Source: Fontivivens sp964399735 (GTDB taxonomy: Bacteria; Zhuqueibacterota; Zhuqueibacteria; Residuimicrobiales; Krinioviventaceae). From it: a stretch of DNA of 5,031 nucleotides. Location: contig CAYNSO010000177.1 of assembly GCA_964399735.1 (NCBI GenBank), positions 1 through 5,031 on the forward strand, given 5' to 3'. Every line of letters begins with the position of its first letter. Position 1 is the first letter of the stretch. Both the position numbers and the translations under genes were made by a program. The notes below the pieces were generated by a model, which searched no databases, was not told where the DNA came from, and was given only the letters and a program-made list of their open reading frames with translations. Below, piece by piece: positions 1 to 5,031 of this stretch.

Positions 1-8
1 TTATAATC

Positions 9-20
9 AAAGAGGAGAAA
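9..20 (+). promoter_or_regulatory. Strong Shine-Dalgarno site of the TPR lipoprotein gene
   Basis: The stretch AAAGAGGAGAAA contains the AGGAG core at 13-17, six bases before the ATG at 24. This is close to ideal spacing for pairing with the 3' end of 16S rRNA, and it fixes the start codon of the following gene. Such a strong site suggests an organism that uses Shine-Dalgarno initiation efficiently, unlike most Bacteroidota. The promoter must lie upstream of the window. Confidence 0.8.
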
Positions 21-23
21 AAG

Positions 24-1493
24 ATGAAGCAGTATAAATTGACCGTTTTTATAACGGAGATTTTTATCATCATAATGCTATTTTTCTCTATCAGTTGTAT
101 AAAAAAAGAATCCGGGAAAATGCCAATCTCTACATCATCAAAGCTAGCGCTCAAGTTCTACCTGCATGGAAGGGATCTTGCTGAACGGTTGCAAACCCAG
201 GAATCCATCCAATACTTTGAAAAAGCAATCGCCGCCGATTCAAACTTTGCGCTGGCTTTTATAAATCTGGCTTTTGCTGTTCCCAATGTTAAAGAATTTT
301 TTGTCAACTTGAACAAAGCGATCGCCCTGGTTGACAGTGTTAGCGAGGCAGAGCGTTTATTGATACAGGGAGTACAGGCAGGCGTAAATGGCAAACCATT
401 GCAGCAGCAGGAATTATACAAAAAACTGGTTTACGCCTATCCAAAGGATGAGCGTGCTTTGAACCTGTTGGCTACAAATTATTTCTTTATGCAAGAATGG
501 CAAACAGCGGCCGACCTGTATTTACGGGCAACGCAAATAAACCCCAAATTTTCTCATCCCTATAACCAGTTAGGGTATACCTACAGGTACCTGGAACAGT
601 ATGATAAAGCTGAACAAGCCTTTAAAAAATATATCGAGCTCATTCCAAATGATGCCAATCCATACGATTCCTATGCCGAACTGTTGATGAAAGCCGGCCG
701 GTTCGATGAATCCATCGTCTCTTATCAAAAGGCGCTGGCGCTGAATCCCAATTTTGTTTCCTCGTATGTAGGTATTGCCACAAATCTGATCTTTACCTGG
801 AGACATAAAGAAGCGCGACAACAAATAAAAAAGCTGCTGGAAATAGCCCGTAATGAAGGAGAACGCAATACGGCACACTTTACCATGGCAGTTATTTATG
901 CAGACGAAGGAAAGCTGGATTTAGCCCTGGAACAAATTAACAAAATGTACAGTGAAAATGAAAAAATCAGTGATCTGGTTGCCATGTCCGGCAATCTCAA
1001 CACAATGGGTATTATTCTGGTGGAAATGGGGGAATATAAGCAAGCCCGGGATAAATTCAAACAAGCGGTAGACATAATTGTGCATTCTTCATTGCCACGG
1101 GAGGTTAAAGATAATACAATCCGTTTTGGGCTCTTTAATTCGGCTTTAACAGACCTGAGCGAAGGTAATATCAATGCAGCGAAAAACAAAATATCAGAAT
1201 ATAAACAGCTGGTAGAAACACTTGATAATCCAATTTTAAAACGCCGGGAACATCAGTTAAACGCACAATTGGCTTTTTTGAAAAAAGACTATGCGGCAGC
1301 AATTGTTGAATTCAAGCAGGCAAACCTGCAAAATCCATACAACTTGTTCAGGCTGGCTATGGCCTACAAAGAGGTGGGTGACCAGGAAAAGAGCATGGAA
1401 TATCTAAAAAAAGCAGCAAATTTTTACGACTTGAATAATTTGCATTATGCGTTCATTCGCAATAAAGCTAACATGCTTTTAGACCAAATTTGA
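24..1493 (+). CDS. TPR-repeat lipoprotein, probable envelope scaffold
   Basis: Complete 489-residue protein, ATG start set by the strong site at 9-20, stop TGA. The N-terminus is a lipoprotein signal: K2 and K5, a hydrophobic stretch at about 6-23 (with an unusual E12), then F-S-I-S-C with C25 as the likely lipidated cysteine. Residue +2 is I, not D, so outer-membrane sorting is possible by the enterobacterial rule. The rest is predicted helical with degenerate 34-residue TPR units: about 41-74, then four in exact register (143-176, 177-210, 211-244, 245-278), then about 282-315, 322-355, 408-440 and 440-472. Repeat positions show the usual G/A, Y, A and the closing N-P (for example INP 172-174, LNP 240-242). 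TPR arrays bind other proteins; no enzyme domain is visible. Residues 75-142 are a non-canonical helical insert. It is separated from the downstream beta-galactosidase by a likely terminator, so a joint role is not implied. The TPR fold is secure; the partner and process are unknown. Confidence 0.9.
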   Translation: MKQYKLTVFITEIFIIIMLFFSISCIKKESGKMPISTSSKLALKFYLHGRDLAERLQTQESIQYFEKAIAADSNFALAFINLAFAVPNVKEFFVNLNKAIALVDSVSEAERLLIQGVQAGVNGKPLQQQELYKKLVYAYPKDERALNLLATNYFFMQEWQTAADLYLRATQINPKFSHPYNQLGYTYRYLEQYDKAEQAFKKYIELIPNDANPYDSYAELLMKAGRFDESIVSYQKALALNPNFVSSYVGIATNLIFTWRHKEARQQIKKLLEIARNEGERNTAHFTMAVIYADEGKLDLALEQINKMYSENEKISDLVAMSGNLNTMGIILVEMGEYKQARDKFKQAVDIIVHSSLPREVKDNTIRFGLFNSALTDLSEGNINAAKNKISEYKQLVETLDNPILKRREHQLNAQLAFLKKDYAAAIVEFKQANLQNPYNLFRLAMAYKEVGDQEKSMEYLKKAANFYDLNNLHYAFIRNKANMLLDQI

Positions 1494-1507
1494 TAAAAAT
1501 CTTAAAA

Positions 1508-1575
1508 ACCGTCGAAAACAGGAAACCCGCAGTGACTACTCAGGTTTCTGCCGGTCTGAAATTTTGATCTTTTTT
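1508..1575 (+). terminator. Probable intrinsic terminator after the TPR lipoprotein gene
   Basis: Fifteen bases after the stop codon, ACCG (1508-1511) can pair with CGGT (1552-1555). Inside it, CAGGAAACC (1519-1527) pairs with GGTTTCTG (1543-1550), with one bulged G. A small AGT/ACT stem (1531-1533 with 1538-1540) may close the apex. A T-rich stretch follows, TTTT at 1562-1565 and TTTTTT at 1570-1575. The main T-run starts about 15 bases past the outer stem, farther than in a textbook terminator, so efficiency is uncertain. Position and structure favour termination of the first gene. Confidence 0.5.
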
Positions 1576-1673
1576 GTGTAACTGCATAACGGGGGTGATT
1601 GGAGAATAGATCTGTTTAAGCAGAAAAAACAGGTTTATATTTATTGTGTTTAAAAACAAGATTACTATTTTCT

Positions 1674-1706
1674 AAAAATTCTTTTCTTTTATATTAAAGA
1701 ATTTTT
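1674..1706. repeat. 11-bp perfect inverted repeat in the AT-rich upstream region
   Basis: AAAAATTCTTT (1674-1684) and AAAGAATTTTT (1696-1706) are exact reverse complements separated by 11 bases. The right arm falls between the candidate -35 and -10 elements of the beta-galactosidase promoter, a usual place for a repressor operator. The same sequence could instead form a weak AT-only hairpin followed by T residues. In DNA this AT-rich, a chance palindrome is also possible. Confidence 0.45.
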
Positions 1707-1715
1707 TCTTATAAT
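1688..1715 (+). promoter_or_regulatory. Candidate sigma-70-type promoter for the beta-galactosidase gene
   Basis: A perfect TATAAT -10 hexamer lies at 1710-1715. TTTATA at 1688-1693 matches four of six -35 positions with a 16-base spacer. Transcription would start near 1722 and give a leader of roughly 84 bases. The surrounding AT-richness makes chance matches likely. If the host is a Bacteroidota member, its primary sigma factor would prefer TAnnTTTG instead; TAATTGTG at 1766-1773 is a near match but is poorly spaced (15 bases) from the TTTG at 1747-1750. Confidence 0.3.
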
Positions 1716-1787
1716 AATAACATTGCTTTATTCCATTATTACCATATTTGCATTCGATGATTTGATAATTGTGCGACAGAGAAAATT

Positions 1788-1805
1788 AAAGGGATTGGAT
1801 CAGGA
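1788..1805 (+). promoter_or_regulatory. Ribosome binding region of the beta-galactosidase gene, start-deciding
   Basis: Two purine-rich candidates precede the GTG at 1806. AAAGGGA at 1788-1794 sits 11 bases upstream, somewhat far but usable. AGGAG at 1802-1806 overlaps the GTG itself and so cannot serve it. In-frame upstream codons back to the TGA at 1758-1760 contain no ATG, GTG or TTG, so GTG 1806 is the first ordinary start. A later start such as TTG at 1830 would remove the charged N-region of the signal peptide. Confidence 0.45.
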
Positions 1806-4800
1806 GTGGGTCAGCGTCTGCTTTTTTTCTTGTTAATAATAAATATTATAACAAATGCACCTGGACAGAATAACGATTGGGAGAATACCGCGGTAAACGG
1901 GATAAACCGCGAACTGCCCCATGCCACTTTTTTATCCTGCCCGGATGAATTGTCTGCCATTCAGGATATTTATGAATTTTCAATTAATTATAAAAATCTT
2001 GATGGTTACTGGAAATTCAAATGGGTGGAAAAACCGGCAGATACCCCCAAAAACTTTTACGACCCCTTTTTTATGGCTTTTGATTGGGATGATATTGCCG
2101 TACCCGGCGACTGGCAAATGTACGGCTATGATTATCCCATCTATAGCAATATCATATACCCCTTTCCCATGAATCAACCCCAAATGCCGGATGATTATAA
2201 CCCGGTAGGCTGCTATAAAACAGACTTTCTGGTTCCTGCCGAATGGCAAAATTACCAGATCTATCTGCATTTTGGAGCAGTCAACTCTGCTATGTATGTG
2301 TGGGTCAACGGCAACCGGGTGGGTTACAGCGAGGACAGTAAATTACCGGCAGAATTCAACATTACACCCTTTATCAAGACCGGCAGCAACCACCTTGCTG
2401 TGCAGGTATTCCGCTGGTGCGACGGCAGCTATCTGGAAGACCAGGATTTCTGGCGATTGAGCGGTATTGAACGCAGTGTTTACATTACTGCCGTGCCCCC
2501 GGTGCGTATCTTTGATTTCTATGCCAAATCATCCCTGGACAACTCGTACAAACATGGCCGGTTTTCCGTCAATGTACAGGTAAAAAATCATCTTCCCGAT
2601 CTCCAAAAGAATTACAGCTTGCGCGCCAATATCTATAAAGAAGATTATGTGCCGGTTTTCAGCCATTTGAAAAAGTTCACCATTTCGGGAAACGGTTCAA
2701 CATCTCTTACATTTACCAATGAATTGAAAAATGTAGAAAAGTGGTCGGCGGAAAAGCCAAACCTGTATATTTTAACCCTGTTATTATATAGTGACCAGGA
2801 CTCGCTCCTCGAAGCGACCAGTTGTAAAATTGGCTTTCGCACTGTTGAAATTAAAAACGCACAATTGCTGGTCAATGGTAAACCCGTTATGCTCAAGGGT
2901 GTGAATCGGCATGAACACGATCCGGAGACCGGGCACGTCATTTCCCTGGAATCCATGCGCCAGGATATTCAACTGATGAAACAATTCAATATCAATGCGG
3001 TGCGCACCTCGCATTATCCCAATGATCCGCGCTGGTATAAACTGTGCGATCAGTATGGCCTGTATGTAATTGATGAAGCCAATGTTGAAGCGCATGGCTA
3101 TGCAGACCAGGGAGATCACAACCTGGCTCATAATCCCGATTATCAAAAGCCCATTCTGGAAAGGGTTCAGCGCATGGTGGAGCGCGACAAAAATCATCCT
3201 TCAATTATTATATGGTCACTTGGCAATGAAGCCGGCGACGGCCCTAATTTCAATGCTGCTTACCAGTGGCTCAAACAACGCGATCCGGATCGCCCCGTTC
3301 AGTATGAACCGGCCGGTGAAAATGAACATACCGATATTATCTGTCCCATGTATGCCAAAGTTGGAACAAAAAGCTGGGGCAAAAATTTACAGCAATACTT
3401 TGATTCCGGACTCGACCGGCCCCTGATTTTATGTGAATATGCGCATTCCATGGGCAACAGTACCGGCAATTTAAAAGATTATTGGGATTTTATCTATGCG
3501 CACAAATCTTTTCAGGGCGGCTTTATCTGGGACTGGGTTGACCAGGGCTTTGCAAAATTGACCCGTCAAGGGCAACTATATTGGGCCTATGGAGGCGATT
3601 ACGAACCAGAAGGCGTGCATAATGATGGTAATTTTTGTATTAACGGACTGGTATTTCCCAACCGGTCGCCTCACCCCGCCCTGTGGGAAGTGAAAAAACA
3701 GTACCAGAATATCAACTTTAAAAGAGCCGATCAACGGCGTTTGCTGTTTACGGTAACAAATCGCTTCCAGTTTACCAACTTGAACGAATTTCATATCATT
3801 TGGGACCTGATGGCGAATGGCAAAATTGTCAAAACCGGGGAGTTGAAACGCTTGCATCTCAAACCCGGAGAAACACAGGTTATCAACCTGGATAAAAAGA
3901 TCCGTCTGAATAACGGCGCTGAAAACATTCTCACTTTTCATGCGGTAACAACCCAGGCCAGTCCGCTAATTGCGGTGGGGCACGAAATTGCCGCGGAACA
4001 GTTTCAGCTAACGCCTCCGGTCAACAATTATACCAACGGCAGCAGGCAAATACCGGATATACAACTGCGTGAAGCGGCGGACAGCCTGATTATTACCGGT
4101 AATAATTTTCGGGTGATTTTTGACCGGCAAAAAGCCAGCTTTATCTCCTGGCAGGTTGATGGCATAGAGCTTGTCAAGCAAGGCCCGGCTACTAATTTCT
4201 GGCGCGCCCCAACGGATAACGATTACGGTAACAATATGCCGCAGCGCTGCAAAATCTGGCGGAATGCCGGACAACAGGTGGTTATGAACGCATTAACCAT
4301 TCAGCAAAAGATCCCCTCGGAGATTAAACTGGATTTTTATCAAACTTTGACTAGTATTGCCTTTAAACAAACTCTAACATACACAGTATGGGGTAATGGT
4401 GAAATTCTTGTTGAAAACCGTCTCACCCAGGGCAGTATGGCGTTACTGGATCTGCCGCGTTTTGGTATGACCATGATTATGCCGCCGGAATTTAACTGGC
4501 TGCAATGGTACGGACGCGGTCCGCATGAAAATTATTGGGATCGCAATGACGGCGCGTTTGTGGATCTTTACTCCGGGTACGTCGCCGATCAGTACGTTCC
4601 CTATATTCGTCCCCAGGAAAACGGCTACAAAACCGATGTACGCTGGTTTTCTTTGACCAATCAGCAAGGCCGCGGCTTTAAAGTCACCGGCCAGCCATTG
4701 TTATGCTTTAGCGCTCTGCACAACCTGATTGAGGATTTTGACGACGGCGATAAAAAACAGCAGCGCCATACCATTGATATTAAAAAACGCGACCTGGTAG

Positions 4801-4928
4801 CGCTTAACATCGACTATAAACAAACCGGCGTTGGCGGCGACGATAGCTGGGGCGCTCTGCCCTTGCCCCACTATACCCTGCGCCCCCGTAATTACTTTTA
4901 TTCTTTCCTGCTCAGTCCGGTGAAATAA
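1806..4928 (+). CDS. lacZ: Secreted LacZ-type beta-galactosidase (GH2)
   Basis: Complete 1040-residue GH2 enzyme, GTG start, stop TAA, close in length to E. coli LacZ (1023) and alignable to it by eye over nearly its whole length. It hydrolyses terminal beta-D-galactosides with retention. A signal peptide is visible: R4, hydrophobic 5-16, probable cleavage after A-P-G (18-20) before Q21, so it should act outside the cytoplasm, unlike E. coli LacZ. Domains: sugar-binding jelly roll about 60-232, Ig-like about 233-345, TIM barrel about 347-636, LacZ domain 4 about 642-740, small-chain domain about 759-1038. Acid/base E475 lies in WSLGNEAG and nucleophile E544 in LILCEYAHSMGNS. Both GH2 signatures occur (NAVRTSHYPNDPRWYKLCD and DKNHPSIIIWSLGNE). 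By alignment E428 and H430 match the Mg site E416/H418; H369, H403, Y516, H547 and W575 match H357, H391, Y503, H540 and W568; N115, D214, F610, N613 and W1015 match N102, D201, F601, N604 and W999. All are intact, so it should be active. The natural substrate could be a plant or algal galactoside rather than lactose. Confidence 0.96.
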   Translation: MGQRLLFFLLIINIITNAPGQNNDWENTAVNGINRELPHATFLSCPDELSAIQDIYEFSINYKNLDGYWKFKWVEKPADTPKNFYDPFFMAFDWDDIAVPGDWQMYGYDYPIYSNIIYPFPMNQPQMPDDYNPVGCYKTDFLVPAEWQNYQIYLHFGAVNSAMYVWVNGNRVGYSEDSKLPAEFNITPFIKTGSNHLAVQVFRWCDGSYLEDQDFWRLSGIERSVYITAVPPVRIFDFYAKSSLDNSYKHGRFSVNVQVKNHLPDLQKNYSLRANIYKEDYVPVFSHLKKFTISGNGSTSLTFTNELKNVEKWSAEKPNLYILTLLLYSDQDSLLEATSCKIGFRTVEIKNAQLLVNGKPVMLKGVNRHEHDPETGHVISLESMRQDIQLMKQFNINAVRTSHYPNDPRWYKLCDQYGLYVIDEANVEAHGYADQGDHNLAHNPDYQKPILERVQRMVERDKNHPSIIIWSLGNEAGDGPNFNAAYQWLKQRDPDRPVQYEPAGENEHTDIICPMYAKVGTKSWGKNLQQYFDSGLDRPLILCEYAHSMGNSTGNLKDYWDFIYAHKSFQGGFIWDWVDQGFAKLTRQGQLYWAYGGDYEPEGVHNDGNFCINGLVFPNRSPHPALWEVKKQYQNINFKRADQRRLLFTVTNRFQFTNLNEFHIIWDLMANGKIVKTGELKRLHLKPGETQVINLDKKIRLNNGAENILTFHAVTTQASPLIAVGHEIAAEQFQLTPPVNNYTNGSRQIPDIQLREAADSLIITGNNFRVIFDRQKASFISWQVDGIELVKQGPATNFWRAPTDNDYGNNMPQRCKIWRNAGQQVVMNALTIQQKIPSEIKLDFYQTLTSIAFKQTLTYTVWGNGEILVENRLTQGSMALLDLPRFGMTMIMPPEFNWLQWYGRGPHENYWDRNDGAFVDLYSGYVADQYVPYIRPQENGYKTDVRWFSLTNQQGRGFKVTGQPLLCFSALHNLIEDFDDGDKKQQRHTIDIKKRDLVALNIDYKQTGVGGDDSWGALPLPHYTLRPRNYFYSFLLSPVK

Positions 4929-4935
4929 GAGTAGC

Positions 4936-4986
4936 GAGCGGGTGGAACAAGGCGCATAAACCCGGACAGGTTATGTGCTACCCCTC
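4936..4986. repeat. Two-tier imperfect inverted repeat after the beta-galactosidase gene
   Basis: An inner stem pairs GCGCATAAACC (4952-4962) with GGTTATGTGC (4969-4978): ten pairs including one G-U, with one bulged A and a six-base loop. An outer stem pairs GAG-C-GGGT (4936-4943, one bulged C) with ACCCCTC (4980-4986). It begins eight bases after the TAA. No T-run follows, so it is not a textbook intrinsic terminator. It could protect the mRNA 3' end, assist factor-dependent termination, or be a copy of an interspersed palindromic repeat. From 4987 to the window end I see no gene or further structure. Confidence 0.5.
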
Positions 4987-5031
4987 TGAATGACAACAGG
5001 ATATTCAAAACATATCAGCTTGCCGTAACTA

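Larger units (their letters stand above)
1494..1805. other. 312-base intergenic spacer, AT-rich, non-coding
   Basis: No credible reading frame is present. From the 5' end it holds a hairpin with T-run (1508-1575), a small stem CTGTTT/AAACAG (1612-1617 with 1627-1632), and a very AT-rich block from about 1621 to 1770. That block contains an 11-bp inverted repeat (1674-1706) and a perfect TATAAT (1710-1715). The 3' end carries purine-rich stretches ahead of the GTG start. The arrangement suggests an end of one transcript and the start of another rather than an operon junction. Confidence 0.7.

Noticed and set aside
2..7. TATAAT at the window start as a promoter -10 for the TPR lipoprotein gene
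   Set aside because: Transcription would begin around position 14, inside the ribosome binding site, leaving too short a leader. The -35 region is also outside the window.
158..1189. Antisense reading frames at 158-421, 570-878 and 896-1189
   Set aside because: They lie opposite a clear TPR lipoprotein gene, show low-complexity shadow-like translations with no recognisable domain, and have no convincing ribosome binding site.
1612..1632. Small stem CTGTTT/AAACAG as a second terminator or regulatory hairpin
   Set aside because: There are only six A/T-rich pairs, a nine-base loop and no clean T-run. This is within chance expectation for such AT-rich sequence.
1747..1773. Bacteroidota-type promoter TTTG (1747-1750) plus TAATTGTG (1766-1773)
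   Set aside because: The -7 element has a mismatch in its TTTG core and the spacing is about 15 bases instead of roughly 19-21.
1921..3426. Reading frames inside the first half of the beta-galactosidase gene (sense-strand 1921-2172, 2272-2460, 3070-3426; antisense 1980-2270, 2645-2956, 2784-3197, 2992-3204)
   Set aside because: All overlap the conserved LacZ frame, which is intact with catalytic residues. The alternative translations show no family features.
3576..4667. Antisense reading frames at 3576-3941, 4008-4274 and 4443-4667
   Set aside because: They are shadows of LacZ domains 4 and 5, with no domain, start site or regulatory context of their own.
1523..4972. Shared AAACCCG...CAGGTT wording in the hairpins at 1523-1547 and 4958-4972, as copies of one repeat family
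   Set aside because: Similarity is limited to the short stem segments. The loops and flanks differ, and complementary arms of this kind arise easily by chance.

Overview
The window holds two complete protein-coding genes on the + strand: a tetratricopeptide-repeat (TPR) lipoprotein (24-1493) and a secreted LacZ-type glycoside hydrolase family 2 beta-galactosidase (1806-4928). A 312-base AT-rich spacer separates them, and about 100 non-coding bases follow the second gene. I see no tRNA, rRNA, CRISPR array, transposase or prophage gene. Long antisense reading frames inside both genes are shadows.

Organism: both proteins carry export signals (a lipoprotein signal and a probable signal-peptidase-I signal ending in A-P-G before Q). 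This fits a Gram-negative-type bacterium that breaks down sugars in the periplasm or at the surface. An exported full-length LacZ homologue and a TPR lipoprotein of this kind are common in the Fibrobacterota-Chlorobiota-Bacteroidota group and its relatives (Bacteroidota, Ignavibacteria, Calditrichota). The strong purine-rich Shine-Dalgarno before the first gene is atypical of Bacteroidota, which use such sites little, so a Calditrichota- or Ignavibacteria-like source is my weak preference. The GC content looks moderate by eye, somewhat below half. Taxonomy is inference.

Layout: 1-23 strong ribosome binding site; 24-1493 TPR lipoprotein; about 1508-1575 hairpin plus T-run, a probable terminator; 1612-1770 very AT-rich DNA with an 11-bp perfect inverted repeat overlapping a candidate promoter; 1806-4928 beta-galactosidase starting at GTG; 4936-4986 a two-tier imperfect inverted repeat without a T-run.

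The two genes are probably separate transcription units, given the large spacer, terminator and candidate promoter. The beta-galactosidase would release terminal beta-galactose outside the cytoplasm. The TPR lipoprotein is probably a membrane-anchored protein-interaction scaffold with no demonstrated link to sugar metabolism. No SusC/SusD pair, sugar transporter or regulator is visible to define a utilisation locus. I found no convincing undescribed system; the most useful leads are the two inverted repeats and the beta-galactosidase start region.
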